A stretch of 64,000 nt of DNA from NCBI GenBank assembly GCA_002633025.1, contig NMRB01002803.1:6695-70694 (forward strand), given 5' to 3'. This DNA is from Notospermus geniculatus (lineage: Eukaryota > Nemertea > Pilidiophora > Heteronemertea > Lineidae). Below the pieces are notes generated by a model. The model ran no database searches. It saw only the letters and a list, made by a program, of their open reading frames with translations, and was not told where the DNA came from. Shown here in pieces: positions 12,590-21,511 of the stretch. The position numbers and the translations under genes were made by a program. Each line of letters begins with the position of its first letter. Within the stretch, counting starts at the first letter, position 1.

Positions 12590-13101
12590 TTAAGCGTTGG
12601 CCCCACGGTGTTAACCCATTTGCAGTAAATAACTGCAAATGGGTTTTACAATGGGGGGAAAGTTTCCGCAAAAACGTTTCAAATGTTGGAAACGATAACC
12701 TCGCCATCTACACGAAAATCGAGGACACCAGCCAAGTGTAGGCAACCTCAGATGCGCCATCCCGTCTTCCACGAAGGCGTTTTTGAGGCCAGCGCCGCCT
12801 GGTGACAAAAAAAACCTCACAAAATGTTGTTGCCAGACGCCAAATCAAACCAAAGTGGTTATATCAAAGCGAACAGCACCCAAGATATGCCAATTGTTGG
12901 CGCTAAAACGCCGGTTTTGGCGTCAAGTCTCCGGCTGCCCGCTCATGATCAGTTCCACAACTGTATAATGCTTCTGATTTTCAGTTTCAAGGCTTGCAAG
13001 AGCCGCCCAACACGAGGAAGGCAAACTTAGTAATCGGAGACACTATTCATGCCAGCATTTTACAATGATTTCTTACCCGATACAACGTTTGTATTTTTCA
13101 G

Positions 13102-13284
13102 GAATCCCGCGCAGAACGGCTTCCACAACTTCTAAAGGAATGGCTTAATGATTCCTACATGCGACAGGTGGCAGCACAAGACATCAAACGTGACGAAGGC
13201 GTCGTCAACAAACGACAAAAGTCAATCGATCGCCAGTGCCTTGTCAACCTCGTCGCCTGCTACGGAAAGAGGAAGAGGAGGTAG
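13102..13284 (+). CDS. Terminal exon of a neuropeptide precursor, allatostatin C/somatostatin-like
   Basis: A pyrimidine-rich acceptor (...GTATTTTTCAG) precedes a 60-codon frame ending in TAG. It lacks a methionine start, so it reads as a last coding exon entering in phase 0. The protein ends with a KR dibasic site, then QKSIDRQCLVNLVACY, then GKRKRR and the stop. This predicts a 16-residue peptide with N-terminal Gln (possible pyroglutamate), a Cys-x6-Cys loop and C-terminal Tyr-amide. Allatostatin-C peptides also sit at the precursor C-terminus with a Cys-x6-Cys loop, an RQC/KQC entry and an aromatic residue after the second Cys; the amidated AstCCC type is closest. Upstream in the exon lie a helix-like segment (LPQLLKEWLNDSYMRQ) and another KR. 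The signal-peptide exon was not located. What is seen: frame, splice site, processing signals. Inferred: the family. Confidence 0.6.
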   Translation, partial: ESRAERLPQLLKEWLNDSYMRQVAAQDIKRDEGVVNKRQKSIDRQCLVNLVACYGKRKRR

Positions 13285-13288
13285 ACAC

Positions 13289-13310
13289 GAGGTCATAACC
13301 TTTGACCTCT
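13289..13310. promoter_or_regulatory. Inverted AGGTCA half-sites
   Basis: AGGTCA, seven bases, then TGACCT lie just after the stop codon of the neuropeptide-like exon. The arrangement resembles a nuclear-receptor inverted repeat, but its position in a probable 3'UTR makes function doubtful. Confidence 0.2.
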
Positions 13311-13699
13311 GATTTTTTTACAATGGATGGAAGCATTAGACGCGGATGTTGTACTTGATGAGAGAATGCAGTTATGTTTTGTGTCTTCTCTTGAAAATTA
13401 TCGGATGTGGTCAATCGGGACAACATACACCGCGATTATGATGAAGGAATAGGACTAATTGTTCGTATTGTTCGCTGGCATTGTTCACGATGCAGTCTCT
13501 CATTATTTCAAACGCAATTCCACCAACTTTGGTGCCGTTCGTACCCACTTTCACAGCCAACCAAATCTTCGCACTACTCACACGTGGACACTAGAAAACT
13601 TTGCGAATGAAAAATGTGTGCGGATAAAAAAATTACATGTACCTCCAGTTACCTCCAGTTAGATCTATTAAGCAGATTTAACTCAGCTAGGCTGAGTTG

Positions 13700-13705
13700 A
13701 ATAAA
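13700..13705 (+). terminator. Candidate polyadenylation signal for the neuropeptide-like gene
   Basis: AATAAA about 415 bases after the stop codon at 13284. It is the first canonical hexamer I noticed downstream on this strand; another occurs near 14316. Confidence 0.35.
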
Positions 13706-14412
13706 CTTACTCGTCTTGACGGTCGTGAACCGTCCGCAAAGATCCGACAACCTAACTTCTTGACTTCTAGCGATTTGGGGCACGCCCATTTGGGGGCCTG
13801 CCGTTGTAAAGGAAAAATATTTCGATCTGAGTTAACAGCTTTCGCATACGGGATTCGTTAACGTTCCGTCGGAAATTGCTAAGACGCGCTTGTAGTGAAT
13901 TCCCGTTTGAGACAAGCTGGATTTGTCGCTTCGTTTCAAAGAAAACACCTCGGTAGATGACGCCACCTCCCAACAGAGGAAAACGACAGTTGGCATGCCA
14001 TAAACAGAAAGTATAGGACTCAGTGACCAATCAGAAACGAGGAAAAAGACCAAGCGACCAATAGGAAAAAGTAACCATGTTACAGTAACTAAATCAGAAA
14101 CGAGCGACCAGTTCTTTTACTTAGCAACCAATCAGATTCAAGCAATGCTGCTTCACCGATACAGTTGTTTCAAAGGGAACCAATCACGTTAGACGCAATT
14201 CGACAGCACCTTTGTGTTTAGTTGAATGACGTAAAATGTCTAGCCGCAATTCAGCATGATTTAGTGCCTTTTCAAAGCAAGGGAAACGAGTAGGACTCCA
14301 TGTGTTAATTGTAAAATAAACAAAACTGTAGAATAGAATTGTCATGATAAAACCTTTTTCTCGACTTCACATAAAAGGACAGCATTCCGCTTTGCATTGC
14401 AACGGTCAACAC

Positions 14413-14469
14413 AGCATCCCGGTAGGCCTACTTCGTTCAGACATCCATGTAGGCCTACTGGGATGCGGG
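14413..14469. repeat. Short hairpin
   Basis: GCATCCCGGTAGGCCTAC and GTAGGCCTACTGGGATGC face each other across about 20 bases. Stem of about 18 bp with one mismatch; the core TAGGCCTA is a frequent palindrome in this window. Confidence 0.5.
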
Positions 14470-14759
14470 ATGGACGTATAAAACCTGACGAGACAACGTA
14501 AGCCATGAAATGATATGTTTCTTTGACGGATCCAGTAGTTTCAAGAGATGGCTTTGAACATAATTGTACTAAAATAAAATCAGTTGTCAGTGTTCATCAA
14601 TGGACGGGATGTGATTTTATAAAAATGTAAATAAAAGGTGTTTAATGTTTCTAAAAATAACATCAGAGTTTGGCGTTCTTCATTCATTGACACTCTCTCA
14701 TTATACATGTACTTTCGAATCATACAGGAGCCGTCACACGTGACGAAATCTTCATGGTG

Positions 14760-15050
14760 TAAAAACTGACCAATCACAGGTGAACTGTGAAAACTGGCCA
14801 ATCACAGGTGAACTGCCACTCCTCACGGATCTTTCTTCATGGTTTAAAACTAGCCAATCACAGAGTCTGAGCTGTCACTCCTTGACGACGAAGCACTCTT
14901 CATGGTATGAAAACTGGCCAATCACAGGTGAGCTGCCACTCCGAGTCCTACGGATCTTCTTCAAGGTTTAAAACTAGCCAATCACAGAGTGCGACCTGAA
15001 GCACTCTTCATGGTATGAAAACTGGCCAATCACATGTCGGAGCTCAGAGA
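14760..15050. repeat. Tandem array carrying repeated CCAAT boxes
   Basis: Six copies of ACTGGCCAATCACAGG or a one- or two-base variant occur near 14768, 14794, 14850, 14913, 14974 and 15021. Most are preceded by TTCATGGTATGAAA-like sequence, giving a unit of about 60 bp with two alternating forms (CTGGCCAATCACAGG and CTAGCCAATCACAGAG). CCAAT with ATCA/ATCR context is the NF-Y consensus. Further CCAAT words lie at 14030-14150. Could be a satellite-like array or a promoter; no adjacent gene is identified. Confidence 0.6.
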
Positions 15051-15836
15051 CGGAACATTCTTTTTGGTTTGAAACATGTGACTCTCACGTGGACGCGTGC
15101 GTACACATGCAAATAAGCCTTGGGGTGACTGCTGTGGAACTGCCCCTTGACTAGACTCTTCTGTCCCCGGAATTAGGGCCTAAACATCATCAATACTCAT
15201 CACCAAGTTTCAAGTTAACTCCATTGGTAGGCCTATAGTTCCGTCCAACAGTTTCCTGCCACTTTATTCCAAACAGCGTCAAAAGAGGAACGATCATGCA
15301 GCATGCATAAAACTTGCAGAGGTTCGCTACCTGACCATCCTTTAGACTGAGAAAGTTGCAGTCTCTCGAACTGATCATGTCGTGGTCTTCTTAATGTTTT
15401 GAAGGCATAGCAGTTCTATTCCATTAAGGTATTTCAACAGTATCCTCACACCAATCATAGTCAGTTCAGTAAGTTCACTTCTGACAGCATGGCGCTGGCG
15501 ATTGATGCCTAACGCCAAACGCGAGGGTCCGTGGGTTCGAATCTGGTAGGAAGCGATGTCTTTCACCTTGGAAACCCGTTTCTATTTCAATGTTCTTCTG
15601 ACAGCATGACATAAAAATCTGGAAAGCAAAGGTACAGATGGATGCATTGCATTGCAAACAATTAAATTACATGTACAATTAAACTCATTAGGCCTACAAG
15701 ATCAATTTGGTAATCAAAAAAAAAGTTGTTCAGAATGTAAGGCCACACAACCACACAGCCACTAGGCCCTATTTTTCATGGCTTAGCCGGGGGAGCGGAC
15801 ACTAAATTCTATGACAATGTATACGATGACAATGTA

Positions 15837-15887
15837 CAGGGTCGGATCCAGGGCGTCCCCTTTCTGTCAGTCCTGGATCCACCCCTG
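15837..15887. mobile_element. Short hAT-type MITE, 'CAGGGtCGGATCCAGG' ends
   Basis: Starts CAGGGTCGGATCCAGG and ends CCTGGATCCACCCCTG. Only about 51 bp, nearly just the two inverted ends. A flanking ATGTA on both sides may be part of a target duplication. Relatives: 16805, 19110, 60850. Confidence 0.6.
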
Positions 15888-15957
15888 ATGTACAAGCCTA
15901 GGCCAATTCATTGAGGCCTAATTTTCGACATGGCAAGTGTCTGGATACCGGGAATAA

Positions 15958-16126
15958 CAGGGCCGTATTTAGCGGGGCGGGGGCAAGGGGGCAGTTGCCC
16001 CCCCCCCAGAGCCAACAAAAAAACGCGATTTTCATGCGGATTTCGGAAAAAAAATGACGAAAAAGGTCTTCTGCCCCTCCCCCAGAGTGCCCCCCTCCCA
16101 GGACCAAAAAGCTAAATACGGCCCTG
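15958..16126. mobile_element. hAT-type MITE, 'CAGGGCCGTATTTAG' ends
   Basis: CAGGGCCGTATTTAGCGGGG at the left and CTAAATACGGCCCTG at the right form terminal inverted repeats. The interior has poly-C/poly-G tracts. CAGGG-type ends are typical of hAT elements. Open frames crossing it on either strand are not genes. Confidence 0.7.
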
Positions 16127-16804
16127 AATAGGCTAGCTAACCATGATAACAAAGGCAACCCATGGCATAGGCCTACGCCATGATAGCCAGTCTCAGCATT
16201 CATTTTAGGGCTAGGCACACCTTTGCGGCAAATATCAATGCGGTAGGGATTTTTTGAAGTCGACGAACCCAGCTGAATGTCGAGTAGAGTAGGCCAACAG
16301 CGTTGGGTCAGCATGGTCAGTACGGCCTAGATTTTAAAAACACCCAAGGGTGCCGCATTGAGATTTGCCGCCAAAGTGCGCCTGGCTTACTGCTGCATGC
16401 TAGGCCCAGTCACTCAAGCTCCGGCACCAGACTGCCTCATGGAAGGCTCTGCAAAATGTACATCTTAGCCGACATACATTGTATACCATTAGTAGTGCAT
16501 CTGGGCGCGCAGTGCAGTGTCGGCAGTTCAGACGCCACGCCCAGGCGTCTCAACAATCTGGGACAACAATCGCACAAAATGCAAGTAAACATAGAATCAT
16601 AGGGTGAGTCGTACATCTGGACAAAAACCTCATCACTCTGTTTTCATTATGTACTCCTTGTACGTGATTATGAAGGCAAAAACGGACGAGAAAATTAACA
16701 CGCCGCACAACTTAAAACAAAATGCGCGGCAGACTACAAACGCACGTTGTGATCGTCGCGGGTACTCCCACAGAGCCTGACCGGTGTCATCCTACACACC
16801 TCGG

Positions 16805-16979
16805 CAGGGACGGATCCAGGATTTCGGGAAAAAGGGGGCGCACTGTGCTAGAAACATTGAAATCTGCGGTGAATTTCAATGATTTGCTCCAAATTTCAGA
16901 ATTTCATGGCCGATTTTACAGATTTGTTGGCCGAAAGGGGAGGGCGTGCGGCGGGTGCGCCCCCTTGGATCCGCGCCTG
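16805..16979. mobile_element. hAT-type MITE, 'CAGGGaCGGATCCAGG' ends
   Basis: Begins CAGGGACGGATCCAGGATTT and ends GGATCCGCGCCTG. Internal GGGGGCGC and GCGCCCCC blocks pair. The 168-residue open frame running through it looks spurious. Confidence 0.7.
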
Positions 16980-17480
16980 TTCGGCAATGTAGAGACAAAC
17001 CACTGGAGCCACACCTTCTCACCGAAATTATCGGTATCAAAAAGGTTCTACATTTTGGACCAAGGTGTGTTTGTTCTTTCCCCATTCAGCGCCTCCCCAG
17101 CAGAAGAAGAGGGGACGCGTCTATATTACTTCGACAACCAAATTTATTTAGTATATCGTGATTTATTTTTTTGTATTTCCGCGTTTTCGAGTTTCCGCGT
17201 TTTCGAATATCCGCGATATCCGCGTTAAGCAAGGCACACGGATCCGATCCGTTTCCAGTCCGTTTGCCCCTAGTTTTCCGGATACAACAACGCTGAAGTC
17301 CATTTGATAGATTTTTTACGGACATGAACCGGACCAATTCTATGTGCCAATGAACCTTGCTTTATCCGCGTTTTCTACATGCCCATGAACCCACCCAGGA
17401 AGCAACACGCAGGAGTGACAAAAGCGCCATCTATACGAAGGAAGAAGAACTGAAATCTGTTGGGACTGGTATGATAAGCA

Positions 17481-17666
17481 ACAGGTGTTCTATCTGCCAG
17501 TGTTTCTGTGGGTCAGTGTGTCCCCTATTGTTTGGAAACGCTGGCAGATAGATCGACATGTTTCTCTGTGTTTCCTTTTAATTGTCAAGTTGCTGCTTAT
17601 TCCGTCAGACAATAGGAGGGAAACACTCACAGACGGGGAACACTGGCAGATATTACACCTGCTGTT
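17481..17666. mobile_element. Inverted-repeat element with ~55-bp arms
   Basis: The left arm (AACAGGTGTTCTATCTGCCA, 17481 on) and right arm (ending GCAGATATTACACCTGCTGT) are inverted copies. They share a GTGTTTC/GAAACAC core and CCTATTGT/ACAATAGG words. Non-coding. Confidence 0.6.
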
Positions 17667-18159
17667 GTCAATTTTGATGGTCATGGTTCCTCTATTCTAA
17701 TCCCTCTATGGACATAAGAACCAGACTTAGAATCCAGAGTGTCTATTCATAGTGTGATACTTATCTTTTGTGTTGAACAAAGGATGTGTCACATAGATTT
17801 AGGGGAACTTTGATTGCTAGGCCTATCGGTCTGCACCCCAAGGCTGGGAATCTCAGGTCATTTACAGTCCTACTCCTTCCTTAAAAATCTTTGCTGTGAT
17901 TGGCTGAATTTGGGGAATCCAATGCTCTGCTTGCTCTTCATGAAAATGGCATGGATGTCACCCGGGTCAGATTCAGAACCAAGTGCAAGAAGCGGAGCGG
18001 TTGTGAAGACCCTGAGTGCGAGGTTAATCAGCCTGGGCCTCGGTCATCAGAGAGGTTCCTGATAGGAATCAGCGACAAGTTGAACCAGGGCATGGGGCAC
18101 GGAGAGAGTGCAATGATGATATATCTCGGGGTGCAGGGTTTCCGCCAGAAAAAAAGANA

Positions 18160-18491
18160 TGGGTCCAAATTCCCCAAGAGTATTGGGAGACACTTGTTGA
18201 TGGTTATCCTAGATGTCCTAGTCAGGTTCTGGCAGTAAAAGGCAATGCTACAAGTACTAATGTATAGTGTATGTAAACTTTTGAACCACTGTATTTCTGG
18301 GAAATAAAGAACTATGTTACATAATTCTGAAATAAAGAAACTGTAATCAATGAATGAAGCAAGAAAAGAAAGTAGACATCTAAAGTATAATTCCCCATGA
18401 AAAAAGTATTTGTAAGAACACTAAAACCTTTTGAAAATTTGAGTTGAATATTTTTCACCAAACTGTATGTAAACTTCTAACCTCAACTGTA
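18160..18491 (+). pseudogene. 3' remnant of a Tc1/mariner-like transposon
   Basis: An open frame at 18160-18267 contains QIPQEYWETLVDGYPRC and ends in TAG; this matches the usual C-terminal end of Tc1-type transposases (IPQEY...SMPRR...). Two direct repeats follow, GTATGTAAACTTTTGAACC (18268) and GTATGTAAACTTCTAACC (18465), the latter ending CTCAACTGTA beside a TA. This double-repeat architecture matches the IR/DR ends of Tc1 elements such as Sleeping Beauty. The rest of the transposase and the left end are missing; a CAGGGTTTCCGCCAGA end abuts the break at 18134. Ambiguous base at 18158. Confidence 0.75.
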
Positions 18492-18763
18492 TATGTACCT
18501 CTTTATATGAACCTTCATCACACCATCTACTAACCAACCTAAAAGCCATCAAGATATAAACACTGGGAGTAAATCTGGGAATTCTTGTCAACATACATGA
18601 AGAATATTGCTAAGTTCGTGAAAACCCTAAAACCATGCATTCAATGGCAACAAAATACAATGTAACTACTTACATATCAACCAGTTACTAAATATTAGTA
18701 TTTCTGTTTATGTAATATTCAATAAGTTTTTCAGGCAGGCCCAGGAAAAGTGTCCCTCAAACA

Positions 18764-18999
18764 ATAGACGATTCTCCAATTCCCAGATCTGTGCACTTCC
18801 GCTGAAATCTCGACCAGAACCTCGACCTGAAACCAGCCAATGTGTCACCATCCATGATTCAGCAATGGTCGACTCTGACGCAACGTCACTGTCGCGGGGT
18901 TGTCTGCGTTACATCATTCAGTTTCAGACCGAAGTTGTGGTTGAGATTTCGGTGGAAGTGCGCAGATCTTCGTCGTTTATGTCAATTTCAGAACAGTAC
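18764..18999. mobile_element. MITE family 'TAGACAAATCCCAAATTC', diverged copy
   Basis: Collinear with 28132-28397: shared blocks include CTGTGCACTTCCGC, CCATGATTCAGCAATGGT, GACTCTGACGCAACGTCA (variant) and GTGCGCAGATCTT. The ends are degenerate. Open frames crossing it are not genes. Confidence 0.6.
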
Positions 19000-19109
19000 A
19001 TGTAGCATTGCTAATATTTACCTATTGTTCGAGGGACACGTTTTCTGGGCCACCCGGTTTATAATAGTAATTGTAATGTATTGTAAGTACATGCAACATG
19101 TGTAATGCG

Positions 19110-19257
19110 CAGGCGTGGATCCAGAGGGGGCGCCCCTTCTAGCCAACCAATCTGCAAAATTGACCATGAAATTCTGGAATTTGCCACGAATTTCTATGTT
19201 CCTAGCACAGGCATGACAGGGCGCCCCCTCTTTTCCCAAATCCTGGATCCGTCCCTG
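19110..19257. mobile_element. hAT-type MITE next to the zinc-finger stop codon
   Basis: Left end CAGGCGTGGATCCAGAGG, right end CCTGGATCCGTCCCTG, with GGGGGCGCCCC / GGGCGCCCCCTC internal pairing. It lies about 16 bases beyond the stop codon of the minus-strand zinc-finger gene, so it is probably part of that transcript's 3'UTR. Confidence 0.7.
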
Positions 19258-19273
19258 ATGCTGATAATAAATA

Positions 19274-21511
19274 TCAACCAGTCATTAGCGGCTTTTCGAC
19301 TGAATGTCTCCTTAAATGAACATGAAGAATCGACATTCGTGAAAATCTCTGTTCGCATTCTGGACATTCAAAGTCTTTTCTGTCTTCAAGGGGAGTGGGC
19401 TCAGGATTATTTACTTCATCTACTTTGTCTCCCTCACAAGGCCGAGTGAAATCAGGGTCGGCTGCAGGGGGTTCCTCCTGGGGATCCTGCGAGGTCGCTT
19501 CCACTGGTTTCTTAGCATGGGAATGAATATGCGCCAGCAGATCGCCGATAGCCACAAATGTTAACTGACATTCGAGACACTTGTACGACAACGAATTACC
19601 TTGAGAACTAACACCAGAGGGAGCAGCGGGCATGGCCACCTTGTCGAATTTTAATTTTTTAGGCCTACCGCGTCCATGTTTAATAGGACTACCTCCTGGT
19701 CCTTTGGGACTTTTCTCAGCACTCGTCCCAGTCACTGCTGGATTATTTTTACCAGTTACACATTTTTTAGGCCTCCCTCTTTTGTTACCAGATTTCACAG
19801 GACTTTTTTGAGATTTGTTTCCACCAGCCTCTTCCTGAAGAGATTCGGACTTAACTTTGTCTACATCAGGAGTACTTTCACTTCCCTCAACACTTTCACC
19901 GACACATGGACTATCATGGTCCTTCTCTGGTTTCCCACAAACATGACACAGAGATGAATCCGTCACCATATCCTTGAATACCCTTGGTTTCGGAGTTCGT
20001 GCAGATTTCCTCGTCTCCGCCGACTGAGTAGGTGAATCACCAAGTTCAGGAGATGCTTCCATGGCTACTGAATCGGGTACAATTGGCTCCTGATCAGACT
20101 TGGAACACGGATGAACCTTCAACTTAACCTCGTCATCAAAACCCAATCCACATTTCAGACAATCTACACTCAATCCCGCACTACCCGCATGAACATTAGT
20201 ATTGTGAACTTTGAACGCTTGCCTGTGGACGAAACGCTTCTGACAAACAAGACACCGGACTTTTTTCAGCCCAGTATGAGTAACCATATGATAATCTAAA
20301 TGTTGTTTCTGTACAAAGGTTTTCCCACAAGTTGAACATGAAAATGGTCGCTCGCCTGTGTGGAGTTTCATATGAGACTGTAACGCAGAAAAATTGGCAA
20401 AATTATGGTCACAGGAATCGCAGTGGTAATCGCTTGAGCTCTCAGAATGTGAATTCCTCAAATGTGCCTTAAGTGCTGCTTTGTGGACAAAGCTTTTCTC
20501 ACACAGGCCACATTTGAACTGCTTATCCCCTGTATGGGTGCCCATGTGATATAACATATGCTGCTTTTGAAAGAATGTTTTTGAACATACTTCACATTTG
20601 AACGGTTTTACTCCAGTATGAATTTTCATGTGAGTTTTCAAGGAGGACATGTGGGAGAAGTCTTTCCCACAAACATCGCAATGAAATGGTTTCGTATCCG
20701 AGTGTGTCTGTCCGTGATAAACAAGATGCTGGCGTTGTTTGAATCGTTTCCCACACAAATGACACTCGTATGGTTTTTCACCCGTATGAGTCCGCATGTG
20801 CATTTTGAGCGCCGCCTGGTGGACAAACGTCTTCTCACAGACGTTACAGCGGAACGGTTTCTCGCCAGTATGAGACATTTCATGGTACACCAAATGCTGA
20901 TGCTGCATAAATGTTTTCCCGCAATCCTTGCAGGCAAATGGTCGCTCTCCCGTGTGAGTGCGCTCGTGCAAGGTCAAGGACGTTTTAGCTGCGAAGAACT
21001 TCCCACAGGTCAGGCACTCGAACTTGTCTGTCATATGAATAACTTTATGGGACTGCAATTCTTGATAATCGGGAAAACTCTCCTTGCAAACACGGCAATA
21101 TAATGGTTTTAGTGTATGGTGGATTTGTACAACGCTTCCTTCACTTTCGCTACCTTTTTCAGATTCTTCTTGTGGCTCCTTTTCAAATGCTCTCAAATTT
21201 GAAGGCGCAAGATGTGTCAGAAGATGTTGACGAATTTCTGTCTCTGTGGTGAATAATAAAGAGCAATGCTGACATTGATATATGACTGGTTGTGCCTTCT
21301 CGGGCTCTTCTGATGTCATTGGTGTTGCATCAGACTGATCCTTGCAAGTCTGGGCCAGCGCAGGTGTTACCTCCGAATCCATTGTTACAGGGATCGATGA
21401 TATGAATGGTGTAGCAGCAACAGTAGAGCTCTGGCTTGTATCTGGTAAGTTCATCCAAAGGGGCAACCCCTTTTGAATCCTTGCCCGTAATTCTACTTCG
21501 GCCTGTGACAT
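19274..21511 (-). CDS. C2H2 zinc-finger protein with two AT hooks, single coding exon
   Basis: An uninterrupted 745-residue frame. C2H2 fingers (C-x2-C-x12-H-x3-4-H) occur at about residues 78-100, 138-159, 164-186, then nearly continuously from 192 to 441, mostly joined by TGE(K/R)PF-type linkers. A degenerate finger ends in Cys near 450-469, and two isolated fingers lie at 643-665 and 714-736. AT hooks (KRGRPKK near 577, GRGRPKK near 613) lie in a basic Ser/Pro-rich linker; KKCVTGK follows the first. A CxxC...C cluster sits near 522-536. Such proteins are nuclear sequence-specific DNA binders. The first Met is in frame with no upstream Met evident; a 5'UTR acceptor (CCACCAG) is possible just before it. 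Fingers 4-12 alternate between two helix types. No orthologue named: fast-evolving family without KRAB, SCAN or BTB domain. Confidence 0.9.
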   Translation of the reverse strand: MSQAEVELRARIQKGLPLWMNLPDTSQSSTVAATPFISSIPVTMDSEVTPALAQTCKDQSDATPMTSEEPEKAQPVIYQCQHCSLLFTTETEIRQHLLTHLAPSNLRAFEKEPQEESEKGSESEGSVVQIHHTLKPLYCRVCKESFPDYQELQSHKVIHMTDKFECLTCGKFFAAKTSLTLHERTHTGERPFACKDCGKTFMQHQHLVYHEMSHTGEKPFRCNVCEKTFVHQAALKMHMRTHTGEKPYECHLCGKRFKQRQHLVYHGQTHSDTKPFHCDVCGKDFSHMSSLKTHMKIHTGVKPFKCEVCSKTFFQKQHMLYHMGTHTGDKQFKCGLCEKSFVHKAALKAHLRNSHSESSSDYHCDSCDHNFANFSALQSHMKLHTGERPFSCSTCGKTFVQKQHLDYHMVTHTGLKKVRCLVCQKRFVHRQAFKVHNTNVHAGSAGLSVDCLKCGLGFDDEVKLKVHPCSKSDQEPIVPDSVAMEASPELGDSPTQSAETRKSARTPKPRVFKDMVTDSSLCHVCGKPEKDHDSPCVGESVEGSESTPDVDKVKSESLQEEAGGNKSQKSPVKSGNKRGRPKKCVTGKNNPAVTGTSAEKSPKGPGGSPIKHGRGRPKKLKFDKVAMPAAPSGVSSQGNSLSYKCLECQLTFVAIGDLLAHIHSHAKKPVEATSQDPQEEPPAADPDFTRPCEGDKVDEVNNPEPTPLEDRKDFECPECEQRFSRMSILHVHLRRHSVEKPLMTG

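Noticed and set aside
12235-12628. Arg-rich open frames on both strands
   Set aside because: Produced by GCGACC/GGTCGC repeats in the terminal inverted repeats of the TTAA-flanked element.
15474-15560. tRNA-like segment with GTGGGTTCGAATCTGG
   Set aside because: B-box-like word but no matching A box at proper spacing and no closing acceptor stem. Not called as a gene or SINE.
15898-16314. 138-residue minus-strand open frame
   Set aside because: Mostly translation of the CAGGGCCGTATTTAG element; low-complexity Gly-rich protein.
16722-17228. 168-residue plus-strand open frame
   Set aside because: It runs through the hAT-type MITE at 16805-16979 and flanking simple sequence. No domain and no plausible splice context.
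17814-18238. Plus-strand frame with a Cys-containing segment upstream of the Tc1 remnant
   Set aside because: Interrupted by the CAGGGTTTCCGCC end and an N. Only the last 36 codons resemble Tc1 transposase; the rest could not be tied to any family.
20618-21103. 161-residue plus-strand open frame
   Set aside because: Antisense shadow of the conserved zinc-finger coding sequence.
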